Made by a program: the position numbers and the translations under genes
Part shown: in pieces, positions 23,504-34,598 of the stretch
How the letters are laid out: every line of letters starts with the position of its first letter
How positions within the stretch are numbered: the stretch's first letter is position 1
Assembly: GCA_963920575.1 (NCBI GenBank)
Contig: OY986973.1
Location: 5,001,054-5,065,053, forward strand
Length of the DNA stretch: 64,000 bases
Origin: Narthecium ossifragum
Taxonomy: Eukaryota; Streptophyta; Magnoliopsida; Dioscoreales; Nartheciaceae
Direction: 5' to 3'
Notes under the pieces: generated by a model
The model's input: the letters and a program-made list of their open reading frames with translations, nothing else
What the model was told of the DNA's origin: nothing
The model's database searches: none

Positions 23504-24667
23504 GGTTTTTTTTTATGAGATGAGCCAAGTAGGCTAACTAAAAGCTATTACAACTAAATGATGTCAATCAGCGCGGGTCCCCACTCACTAGACCAGGTAA
23601 ACACCCTACCAGTCCGACGACACACATGAGCTACAGCATCTGCTCTAGCGTTACAAGTTATCGAAACAAAAAGGAAAAGTACAGACTCAAACTTGAGAGC
23701 ATAGACCCAGATATCTTTGCCCATACCCTCTAGATCCAGTAGCCACCTCCTCAGCCCATTTAAGATCTGGATAGCACTCAAATAATCTGATTCCATAATT
23801 AATGAAGTCACCCCCACCTCACTGGCCTTCTTCAGCACCTCCAAAGTAGCCTTCATCTCACCTTGGAGAACTGAGTTAACTGTCACCGGCCGCCCAAAAA
23901 CCCAAGCTTCCTCCATTGAGTTTGCCTTAATACCAACAAGAGCAATGGTCGCTTCCCCTGAAGCCACATTCATAGACACATCAGTTTGGATAACTCGACA
24001 GCCATGCATCTCAGACCGTCTAGCACCCCCATCCACTTCTCCAATCTTAGCAGTCTAAGCCAGGAATTCCAATGCCAATCTCCTCGTCTTGTAAGCAATG
24101 GCCTCTACTGATTCCCCTTCATATCCAAAAATGATCCGATTTCTGTCCTTCCATATCATTCACATCCCATAGCACAAGATTGTAACGAGTTTTTTTGGCA
24201 CAACACCACCATTCCTCCCAACAATCAATTGAAGAATGCCCCTTGGTTCCCACCTGGGTAGAGTAAGGTTTTCCTTCTTAGCAATATGAGCAAACACCTT
24301 GTATGCAAACTGGCAGCCAAGAGTAGCATGTAGAATGGACTCTTCTTCTCTTCCACACCTTGGACACTCCTTGTCCGATGTCATCCGAATTCGCCAAAGG
24401 ACCTCCTTGATTGGTAGCTTCCTATGAATCACGCGCCATAGAAACTGTCGAATTCGTGGACCGGCAGACACCCTCCAAACCTTAGTTCATACCTCCTCCT
24501 TGTCCATTCTCACCCCGGGAACTTGTAGAGCCGTCAGGTAGGCTGAGGTCGTGCATACTTTTTCGATCCATTGTATGGCCAACGACATGCATCCGTCGCC
24601 TTGATCACCAACGTCCTCATACACTCCGCAAGAGACGGATGGAAAAGAGACTTGATTCATAGGAATA
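23504..24667 (-). mobile_element. LINE fragment 1 (zf-RVT and RNase H region, decayed)
   Basis: The 3' end of a non-LTR retrotransposon in reverse orientation, with a poly-T run near 23505-23514 (the poly-A tail). Minus-strand frames encode a zf-RVT segment at 24471-24160 (RQFLWRVIHRKLPIKEVLWR, CPRCG) and a plant LINE RNase H segment at 24036-23554 (NARADAVAHVCRRTGRV). Stops and frame changes show it is dead. An 8-bp CTATATGG occurs at 23496-23503 and 24668-24675 and may be the target duplication. It lies in or after the last visible MATE intron. Confidence 0.8.
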
Positions 24668-24675
24668 CTATATGG

Positions 24676-25777
24676 TTGACACTGCAAATACTGTTGAAAC
24701 TTTACTAATTAATTGAGCACTTAGTAATGTCTACCATATAAGTGTTAAAAGGTAGTGTTAAGGTAGACATTCGATCCATGGCTAAGTCCTTCATTACCTC
24801 ATTTTGCATGTCTATAATCAGCATGGAAAGAAAAATGCTGCATCTTTTGAGAATCATTTCTCATCTTAGGATTCTGAAAATAAACCAGATTTGCATCACC
24901 TCAAATTGCCTTAGATTTTCCTGAAATGTAATCCCCCCCACCCCCCTTCATTTTGTGATCTTCAATACTTCACTTTATGGTTGATTTTATTCTTAGAGCT
25001 GCCAGCTATTGATTACCACCATTTCAGCTGACCATTTCTGATGCATTCATTTTCTAATTTTTGAACATTCTGTGGATGAGAAAGGTCATTCAAGATTTCT
25101 GAAAAGGAAAAAAATCTTTTGCTGTGTTCTTTGAAATGGACAATTTAAAACCATCAAGTATGTGCAGCAGAGAAATTCCGAGGAATTTGATGGTTGCACT
25201 GCATTGCTCAAATGTTTTACTCCTGGGGTTCTTATAAACTAGTCAAAATTTAGAAGTGAACACTGCTGAGAAACAGAAATAAATGGCCTGCTAAAACTTG
25301 ATACACCTGTGATGATGAAAACTTTGAATTTGCAATACTTAAGTCTAGCTAGGAACACGAACTGCAAAACTGGACAGAGTGTTGTCCAAAATGAGGCAAG
25401 AAATTGACTCTTCACCGTAATCTACAGACAGATTGGCAGACTTACAATTTAGACATGATACTTGCCACAGCAGTACAATATTTATTTTGAATCTAACTAA
25501 CCGCATCCATACAACGGAACTTGAAGTCAGGAGATTAAGTCTGCTCAGGAGAAAGGTGGTTGCAATTTAAAGGACTGGTGGCATATTATTTTAGACTGTT
25601 CCCCAAGGGCAGTGTTTCCTGAGATATCCGCGCCCTTGCCAAGTTCGCCTGCAATGAATTCCAATGAATTGATTCTACCTTGAATGGAAGAAAAGAAACA
25701 TGCAAATATTCAATTTTTCACTCAATTATGGGTACGCACTCTGGTAGCATTTGTTTTCCTTTTTAAGAAACTTTGTA
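24676..25777. other. Unassigned spacer between two LINE fragments
   Basis: No recognisable coding exon. I looked here for the missing terminal MATE exon and did not find one by eye. Confidence 0.4.
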
Positions 25778-27583
25778 TTTTTTTTTTTTTTTTTTTTTTT
25801 TGATTAGTTGAGCCAAATGGCTATAAAGTACAGACTCGAAACAACATGCAGGATACACTGGCTAATAGGTCCAGTCTAAGACAATCCCGGTCCTGCGACA
25901 TGCTTGAGCAACACCATCGGCTCTCGCATTACTATCCCTGGAGATATAAAGAAACAAAACCGACTCGAAGAGAAAAACATGCAACCAGATGCTCTTCGCT
26001 AACCTTTCGAGATCAGGGGGCCATCCAGCCAACCCATTCAGGATCCGGACAGCAATTAGTGAGTCAGTCTCAATAAATAACCTTCTAAGCCCAAGGATCT
26101 TTGCCCTTCTCATCGCCTCCAGAATGGCTAACATCTCAGCTTCAAGGATCGATCCAGTCTCAACTGGCTTAGCCCAAGCCCAGGCTTCCTTTCGATCCTC
26201 CGCCAAGGCAACAACCCCTATAGCGGCAGTCTTGGACAGTGGATCCACCGAGGCATCAGTTTGGATCACAACGACGTCGGTGCCGACGGTATGAACAGCA
26301 GCTTCAGAGGCTCTCCTGTGCTCTTGACCCATGAACTCATTCACAAGCCTAATAATTCTGCAAGCAATGGCCTCAGCCGAATTCCCCTTCTCCCCGAAAA
26401 CAATAGAGTTCCTATCCTTCCAGATTATCCACATACCATAAGCTAGATAGGTCTTGGTCTTCTTAGTTCCACTTTCAAACAAAGCCTTGCAGAAATCTTC
26501 AAAGTTCCAAGGAGGAAGAACCAGCTTCTCCTTGCTAGCAATCAAAGAGAAGACAGTGAAGGAAAACCGACACCCAAAGATGGCGTGCTTAACAGTTTCA
26601 GGTTCTCCCCGACACCTCGGGCACTCGATTTCTGAAGATAGGCGTAACCTCCACAGAGCCTCGCGAACCGGTAGTTTGCCATGAACAGCTCGCCAAAGGA
26701 AGTGCCTAACCCTTGGGCCAGCCGGCGATCTCCACACACCAGACCAAATGTCATCCATCCCTGCCCTGCTCGGTCTCAAATCCTCCTGCCTCTGTGCAAG
26801 GTAAGCAGAAGCAGAGCTGACCATCCCAGAGCCACTGAATGGCCATCGACTGACATCTCTGCTTCCGATCCTCTGCTTCAAGATGATATCAATGAGGAGC
26901 GGGTGGAAGTTGGCAGTTAAGACCTCTAACTTCCATGAACCATCGGAGATCAGACTTCCTACTTCAGTAGCTTCCAGCCCGCCAAAGACATTGACCATGG
27001 TTGGCCATCTGGAGAGGGGGATGTCAGTTAACCACGCATCAAACAAAACATTTAGATTGCTAAGGGTTCCTGACACCCAGACTAGCCTCTTCCTCAGCGA
27101 ATCCGCAGCAAAGCAGATGTGCTTCCAATGAGTAGAAACATTTCCAAGGTTGCGGCAGGTTGGAAGAGCTCCGCTCCAGTGGTATTTGGCCTTGGCAATC
27201 TCCTTCCACACATTAGTTCCTGGCTGAAGCAAGGAAGCAACCCGATTCGCCTTGAGAGCAATCTGCCAAGAACAGAGATCCTTGGCACCCAGGCCTCCCC
27301 TCTCCTTTGGAGTGCAAACATCCTTCCAAGCTAAGTTACACAGCCCGGATTTGCGATTATTCCACAAGAACTCCCTACAAATTCGATCAATCTTCCTTAT
27401 AACTCCTAAAGGAACATAGGAAGTAGCCATTACAAACATAGGGATGGCTTGCAGAACCGACTTCACCAACACCAATCTACCCGGGCCAGAGATGGGTCGC
27501 CCTTGCCACGAGAGAATGCGATTGATCATCTTATCCAGACCTTTCTTAATGAAAGAAAACATTGTATGGTAAATCTCATACAC
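25778..27583 (-). mobile_element. LINE fragment 2: open frame with RT tail, zf-RVT and RNase H
   Basis: A 5'-truncated LINE with a 24-base poly-T tail at 25778-25801. One frame (27583-25862, 573 aa) is still open. Residues about 10-50 are the end of the reverse transcriptase (GRLVLVKSVLQAIPMF). Residues about 300-350 form the zf-RVT domain (RHFLWRAVHGKLPVREALWR, CPRC). Residues about 430-565 form an RNase H with its acidic set in TDAS, EAEM, ETDS and NARAD. It belongs to the same family as LINE fragment 1, since their 3' ends start alike after the tail (TTAGTTGAGCCAAATGGCT here). The catalytic part of the reverse transcriptase is absent, so it cannot move on its own. The open frame suggests a recent insertion. 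Confidence 0.9.
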
Positions 27584-28162
27584 GAAATAAAATTTTTTTT
27601 GGAAAAGAGTGAATCAAAGATGGTCATTTGAAATGTTGGAAAATGAAAGACACATATTTGAAGGTTGAAAGATCTGATTATAAAATCAATCATGAAGTGA
27701 AAAATGGAGATATCAAAATGAAGAATATACTTCAGGAAATTCTAAGCCAAATTGAAATGGAACGAACTAGAGATATTCCAAATGCTAAGACAAGCTTTAT
27801 TTTCTATGAAGGAAAGATGAGAAATGATATTATGAAAACATGTAATCTTGTCCTTATCCTGATATTAGATGCAGATGCTGAAATCTGATAGCCGAAAGAA
27901 GCATCCCTTCAGCCATTGTTATTTGTGATGAGACAAAATCAAACATCAAATTACAGGATAATTGATCAAATTATAGAATACACACAGGTTCTTCTTAGAC
28001 AAAAAAACAGAGAACAAATAAAAAGAAACTGTTCAAGAATGCAACTGACTAGAAAGATGTTGCTTTCCCTTACAAGGAAACCTAAAAGTAGTTTGACCAT
28101 AAAATTAGTTTGATGATGTCAACAACATATTGGATTACGAATTCGAGTATCAAAAAACAAAC
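27584..28162. other. AT-rich spacer with no supported gene
   Basis: The open frames here are lysine/isoleucine-rich and match nothing I recognise. The right part borders the inverted MATE exon and may be its former intron. Confidence 0.4.
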
Positions 28163-28377
28163 CTGTTGCTGCCAATTTGTAAACCAAGTTATCAGGGAAA
28201 GAAGGGTTGTCTGAAACTCTGAATTGTAGATCCACATAATATGCCTATCCAAAGGCCTTTCCCTCCTTTATGGAATAGGAAACCCAATACCACCGCAGTT
28301 GGAATCCCAACCAGATAAAATGCACCAAGGTTGACATAGTCACCTATATCCTGCCAACCGCATCCTCTAGCAACACC
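28163..28377 (-). pseudogene. Inverted single-exon MATE remnant
   Basis: It matches the fifth MATE fragment at 23251-23456, but in the opposite orientation: VARGCGWQDIGDYVNLGAFY through GKGLWIGIL. Two lesions are visible. An 8-bp near-tandem repeat (ATTCAGAG TTTCAGAC) near 28210 shifts the frame just after STIQ. The bases equivalent to the splice acceptor (TCTTATCTCCAG in the other copy) are largely missing. The donor after CAACAG is kept. It is a relic of a second MATE gene, probably part of an inverted cluster broken up by LINEs. Confidence 0.8.
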
Positions 28378-28763
28378 CACAACACATGACCATATTATGT
28401 TGAGTCTAAGAATGCAGATACTTTCTTTGCAATGAGTTTGATATTCTAAATCATAGGTCAGCCGTTTCTATTTGGCTCCAGAAACCAGGTCTTTGAATTA
28501 CCCCTACTCTCGAGTTAATAAAGCCATGCTCTCTTATAGAGACTGTATTTAATGTGGATAGAATGAAAGTAATCCCTGATGACACCATCAGGTATGATAT
28601 GTTGATTCACACATAAAACAAGGTCTACAAGTAGTTAAGGCAGCAAGTCAATCACGAATGAAAATGATTAAAACTACAACTACAATCTAAAACTGAATCA
28701 GATTCCACTCCACGCGCTATATAATGAAAAAGAAAAGAATTTTGGAACTTTGAACCTTGACGC

Positions 28764-31700
28764 TTATGAAATGAAACTGAAACTCTCTACTGGATCCGAA
28801 TCTTCTAGCATGAAAGCAGCCTGGAAACTGTCAGCTGCCTCGACGATTCTCCCCTCGTCTTTATGAACCATTCCCATGTAATACCACGCTAGTCGGTTGG
28901 TGGGCTCGATCCTAAGCGCATCTGAAAGAAAGCTTCTTGCCACAGGTAAAGTTTTGGAACCCCTCTTCCATAGAAGGGCCCCAAGTGACACCTTAGAGGG
29001 CACGTAGTCTAGATCCATCGAAAGAGCATTAGTATAAGCAGCCAGTGCTTCTTCTATCTCTTCACGTGCATCGTGCATAAGACCTGGTATCACAATGAAA
29101 GTTAAGACTACTTTCTCTAATAGAATTAGGAGGACTAAGTGTCAAACTCTTGATATGTTAGGAATGGACTTCTTGTATTGTACCATAGTGCTAAAATCAC
29201 TATGCTCTTATCCAACTGCATATTTGGTGGTAATATATAATCCTCTCGTGCTATCACTAGCAAGGCATAATTCTTAATGATCACCTTCAATATGCAGTGT
29301 CAAAGCAGAATATGGTTTTAGTGCTCTAGCCCTCTCCAAGCATATTTCAGCATCGCGCCAATGAGAAAGGCTTGAATATAAATTAGCAAGACCTTGCCAA
29401 ACTTCAAACTCACTGGTCTTATCAGCTTCCACCTAAGAAAAAAGCCGAGAAAAGAAAGCTGTAATACTAAAAGCATTAATCGGAAAATGTGCTAAAAAAT
29501 TGTCATTCTACAATGTTCTGTCCAACTACTTCATGAATGATTGGTAGGTGCGAGCAACCTATGACATCAGCAGACACTGATGAATATATCAAGCTCGTGA
29601 CAAAAACAAAATATATGAGAAATAAATGAAGCTTACCTCAGATTTACTCAAGAAAGATCCACTAGACTTTTTTTGTGCCTGAACAAGGGCAAGCAAGAGG
29701 CGATATGTTTCAACAGCATCCACGGGTAAAGACTGAGCAGCTTTTAATTTTGCTTTAATTCTAAGCAGTGGCCCTTGTTCCCATTTTGTAGTCTCATCTA
29801 AAGCGGCATCTGTAACAACTTCAGCCTCCGAAAATCTCTGCTGAGCAGACAAGACCAACACAAGGAGCCTCCAACCTTTCGATACTGATCCACCTGTTGC
29901 ATCAATGAAGTCTTTTGCGCATCGAAGTGCAGCACTCAAGTTGTGCTGCTCAGCATATTCCTGGCCTAGGTCAAAAATTAAGTCCGAGTTCCCCTGCTCA
30001 ATAGCAATTGCCTCATTTAGTGACTTCAAAGCTTCAATTTGCAGGTAAGACCTTTCTTGGTCCGAAGAGGAAACTTTAGCTTGCTTTCCAAAACTGACAC
30101 CCATGAGGCGGAGACAGACACCCTTCATATGTCTGTCTACCCCATGAGCAGTTGCTATAGCTCTTTGAGCATATTTTATTCCCTCTAAAGAAAGAAGACG
30201 ATCATGGCTACAGATCTTGGCAGCCAACAATAAGGCTGGTATATCATCAGGGTTTTCGTTCTTGTTTAATGACTTCCTCAATAAATTCAAGGCAGCAATG
30301 TTCTGACCTGCTCCACTGTAGCACAGAGCTAAACTGTACCACCTGTCACAACGTGGATAAATTCCAGGTAAGATCTCTTCAAATTGCTTTGCAAGTATAG
30401 ATGTTTGGCTACATATGGATAGTGCAAAAGTAAAGTGCTCCATCACTGAATGATCCCATTGAATCTTACCAAAGTACCACTTCCTCAACAATATCATTAG
30501 AAGAAGAATAGCCTCTTCCAAATTATTCTTTGGAACAAAAGAGTCATTAGTTTGGGAAGCCAAACTGAGGGGACCAGCTTCAACACCACCATACAATAAG
30601 AACACGGCAAATCTCTTCTGTATTCTTGCACAACATTCCTCATCAAGATTCCACTGACTGAGAAGAGAACGTCGGTATGAAGATACAGCTTCCTGATGGT
30701 GTCCAGCTTGCTTCCAAAGTTCTGGAAGGCGCTCCACAGCCTTGCTAACTGTTTCTTGCAAATTATTGTCTACTGCCACATCTAGTATGCCAACAGGGAA
30801 TATCTTCTCCACAGCATCAAGGACATTTTTACATTCTTGAGCAGCCTCTGCAAAAATCAAGATATCTTTCTTTATTACCTGTTATTTTGCTTTGATCAGA
30901 AAAAAAAAAGAACTCAGTTAAGAGAGAAATAGCAGAAATAAACACCGGCCATAGGAATAAAAAGATTCTCCCAACGCGCATTAGAGATTAATGATCAAAG
31001 AGAGATAATAACCACTGCATACCAACAGATTTGCCAAGCTTTTGAAGGGACATGGACTTCAAGTATATGGCTTGAAGAACAACGCAAGCGGCATGTTGAG
31101 GCACCGAGTGAAGTGATTCAATGTGCGAGCGATTCCTCCGAGAAGGAGGCCTTTCAGGAGTAGTAGGTTGCAAACTTTGTATTGCAGCCTGAAGATCTAT
31201 TCCATCAAATACTCTAAGAGCAGCCTCTATATTGCCCCTTTGATATTCCAGCGTACCAAGAAGGGCTATTTCTTTCTGGAAAAATAGGAGATAAACCATT
31301 ACTAGGGAAGAAGACAGTCAGTTATCTGCAACTTGATAACATCATTGGCATGCGTATTAGGTTTTAACATGTTATATGATTGTAACAAAGCTAGTGTTTG
31401 AAAATAAGCTATTCCACATTAAACTCCATAAACTATGCCATAACATAGGTAATTGTAGCAAGTTAATCTTATTACTGCTTGGGAGGGATGCAAATTTATC
31501 AACGAGATATCTTGAGAAACTAAGTCTTATGTTCTCAAACAAAGAACTCTCAGTGCATTATGTGCCTAAAACATGTTTTAGACGTAGAATGTAACTTACA
31601 TAACACAGAGTCCGTGACTAATCTTTACATCCTGAGAAAAGAAGGTAGTATACCATTTTTATCATCTTTAACTAATTATAAGAAGGATATACATATTGCT

Positions 31701-32463
31701 ATGACACTCTAGCAATGATTGCATCCACTAAGTCAACTAATGAACTTCTGGCTTGCATAAGCAACTCCTTGCTAAATTTGCCTACCTCATATCAGTAGAT
31801 TTACTTCATAATGTACACATTTAACCACGTTTGTGATTTAGCAATATACTTTAAAACTAAGGGGGGTATAGATTTCAGCAATAAGCTTCGAGCAATAGGT
31901 ACTTTTATGGATGAAAATCACAGTTTTAAGCCAATTGCTATGGAAGTAATCCAACACTCATCTCCAAGATAATGAGAAGCCATGATGCTCAACCCACCCA
32001 TTAATCGAGATAAAGATCTCCCCTTTTTGGCTGTGGTTAAAGAATTTACTTTAAGATGCAGTCAAAATATTGCCAATCTTGGCATTGCCCAAACAAGTCT
32101 CTATATCAAGAGAATATTGAGGAGCATAAAGGAACATTTTCTTCCCCTTTTATCCTTGCTTTCTAACTTCTTCAAGAATGTCAATGCGGCAAGGAATTAA
32201 AGGATTCCCAAAACACAGATCAATTTTCCCGAACAATCGAAGGATCTTAACAATGCGAACAGATTAGAAACCTAAACCGGCATATTAAAAATACAAACCT
32301 TGAATGAACCATGATCGGGATTGGTCTCGGAGACCATCTTGGCGATCTCCTCATCCGCTTCCTCCAACCCCATATTCGAAGAACGGCCTTTCCAGGGAAG
32401 AAACGGGAGATCGAAGCCGAAGGGAGAGTTTTTTAGAGGAAAGATCGGAAGGACAGGCAACAA
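28764..32463 (-). CDS. NPG/TTC7-like tetratricopeptide-repeat protein
   Basis: A TPR protein of the plant NO POLLEN GERMINATION family. Known members bind calmodulin and are related to animal TTC7/yeast Ypp1, partners of plasma-membrane PI4-kinase. Exons in transcript order: 32463-32299, 31275-31023, 30847-29637, 29432-29285, 29083-28764. They join in frame to about 698 aa, similar to Arabidopsis NPG1. Evidence: LGTLEYQRGNIEAALRVFDG at the N-terminus; a long central helical region (RWYSLALCYSGAGQNIAALN); C-terminal TPRs (VWQGLANLYSSLSHWRDAE, LAWYYMGMVHKDEGR); and the ending DPVESFSFIS. The start is uncertain: the first in-frame ATG is at 32463 and another at 32373 (MGLEEADEE), and an additional upstream exon cannot be excluded. 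I cannot tell NPG1 from NPGR1 or NPGR2. Confidence 0.9.
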
Positions 32464-32639
32464 GTGGCGGATGGAGAGCTGGAATTCGAGATCCCATTGG
32501 CCGTGGGCGCCGGATCAACCAACCCAGCAGCGGAAAAATATAGTCGTTGGAGCGCGCTCTCTTCTTGTCGCACGAGGGCGTTACCTCGAGCGCAACGGAC
32601 CAGGAGTTGTGGGCACACGTACTTATGGGTTTTTAATAT

Positions 32640-32893
32640 GGATAAAGTTTTGTCCAAGTGCCCACATGTCATGTGTAATGCATATGTCTTTTAATCCGAT
32701 TGATTGATCTGGTCCATCGTTTAAGATACCGATGGAGTAGATCAACCAATCGATTTCTCACTGTCGATTCAATCAGTAGTGAGATATCGATTGGTTGATC
32801 TACCAATGGACTTGATCAACCAATCGGTATTTCACAACCGATTCGATGGCATGTGCAGTGTACATGCTCTGGCCAATATACACAAATCACAAT
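32640..32893. repeat. Foldback element F4 in the promoter of the TPR gene
   Basis: It lies less than 200 bp upstream of the TPR gene start. The left end ATAAAGTTTTGTCCAAGTGC matches the right end of F2 (1440-1472). The interior has the ATCGGTA family blocks (GTAGATCAACCAATCGAT, GATATCGATTGGTTGATC). The right end contains TGTACA...ATACACAAATC, as in F1. It could affect transcription of the adjacent gene, but this is inference from position. Confidence 0.6.
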
Positions 32894-33990
32894 TCGATGG
32901 CACGTGTAGTTACTTCTCAAATTTTTTCAATTTTTGAGTGGGAAATTCACGTTCCAAATTGTAGTTACTTTTCAATAATTATAGTTACTTTTCAATAATG
33001 ATAGTTACTTTCATCCAGATGTTAGTTACTTTTCATCTAACTGATAGTTACTTTTCATCTAACTAGTGGTTTCTTTCCATAGTTCAATACAGAAAGTAAC
33101 TAAGATGATAGATGGTAGTCACTTTCAGTTAGGTGCTAGTTATCTTACGTCGTGGCACACATCGAGAACTCAAGTTAATTTTCACAAATCATGTTAAGTT
33201 ACTTTCCACAATACTAATATTTGTAATATGGAAAATAACTTGTAATAATTATGAAAAGTAAGTCAAGTTAATTTCCATTAGATTAATTTGAAAAGTAACT
33301 CTCAGGTTACTTTCCATGATTTCATCATTGAGAACGCAAGTTACTTTCTCAACAACATATAAAGTTTGGTAGTTACTTTTCACAATTTTGATAGTTACAT
33401 TCCATGAGTTACTTCTCATTAGTTTCATTAGTTACTTTCCAGAATTCAAGTTGGATATTTCTCCGTATTTTTCACCTATTTTTTCAAGCATCCAATGCAC
33501 AATAGTTACTTTCCACCATTAATTACAATCATTAGTTACTTTCCATTAGTTACTTTCTGTCAGTTACTTTCCATAAATAATATGTGAATTACTCTCAATC
33601 TCCTCCTGAACTTTCACGTATTTTTCACCTATTTTCCATTAGATTAATTTGAAAAGTAACTCTCAAGTTACTTTCAACGATTTCATCATTGAGAATGCAA
33701 GTTACTTTCTCAACATGTAAAGTTTGGTAGTTACTTTCCACAATTTTGATAGTTATCTTCCATGCGTTACTTTCCATTAGCTACTTCCCAGAATTCAAGT
33801 TGGATATTTCCCCGTATTTTACACCTATTTTTTGAGGCACCCAATGCATAATAGTTACTTTCCACTATTAATTACAATCATTAGTTACTTTTCATTAGTT
33901 ACTTTCCATCAGTTACTTTCCACAAATAATATGTGAACTACTCTTGATCTCCTCCTGAACCTTCGCGTATTTTTCACCTATTTTCACCAT
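32894..33990. repeat. AGTTACTTTCCAT array with a ~361-bp tandem duplication
   Basis: Dozens of copies of AGTTACTTTCC or its variants occur at irregular spacing. Within the array, a unit of about 361 bp starting TCCATTAGATTAATTTG is present twice in direct orientation, about 33273-33633 and 33634-33990, with modest divergence. No coding potential. It may be the sub-terminal region of a transposon or a local satellite. Confidence 0.7.
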
Positions 33991-34589
33991 TTTTTCCAAC
34001 ATATTTTCCTATTTTACTGTTTTTTCTGTTATTTTTTACCCAAGTTTCTATTTTTCCCGTCATTTTCTCACTCCTCTCACCTCTTCTCCTCTGCTGACGC
34101 CATCTCCCCCTATCTCGTCCGCCGCCCTCCCGTCGTACCCCGCCGAGCTTCTCCGCCGCCCTCCCGTCGGGCGTCGCCTCGAGCTCCCATCGTACCCCTG
34201 AGCTCCTCCTCTGCTGCCCTCCCATCGTCGCCTCGAGCTCTCATCAAGCTCCACGTCACCAACCCCGAGGTCACCGTCCGTCGCTGATCCCAAGCACCGC
34301 CTTCCCAGCCAGATCTCCGACCACGGCGACCTCGGACCTCCAAGCTCGGGATCCCGATCTCCCCTTCAGAGCCAGATCGCGACCTCCGAGCTCAGGATCC
34401 TGATCTCCCCTTCCCAGCTAGATCATGACGTTGCCTGAGTGTTCGTGAATACGAACCGGCACTGGGAAGGGAAGGTAGGATGAGATCTTGAAAGGGCATT
34501 TTAATAATAATAAAATTACAGCTAATGATAGAGTAGTAAAGATCTTAAGAAAAAAAAATCCAGACTTATGGGCAAATATGACGTTACCA
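33991..34589. other. Composition shift: AT-rich to GC-rich captured-looking DNA
   Basis: From about 34060 to 34440 the sequence turns C/G-rich with CCGCCCTCCCGTCG phrases, unlike its AT-rich neighbours. It resembles plant 5' exon or leader DNA captured by a transposon. No family is recognisable, and the open frames are low-complexity. Confidence 0.35.
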
Positions 34590-34598
34590 TAAAACTAA

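Noticed and set aside
24676..25777. Search for the terminal MATE exon after the first LINE
   Set aside because: A CTGCTCAG|GAG junction near 25543 was considered, but the following codons do not resemble the usual basic MATE C-terminus.
25740..27640. Target duplication for the larger LINE
   Set aside because: AAGAAACTTTGTA on the left and AAGAAAACATTGTA near 27550 are similar, but the match is short and the right copy overlaps the open frame, so no duplication is claimed.
27628..28113. Lysine/isoleucine-rich plus-strand frames
   Set aside because: AT-rich spacer without splice logic or similarity; it does not resemble MATE or LINE coding.
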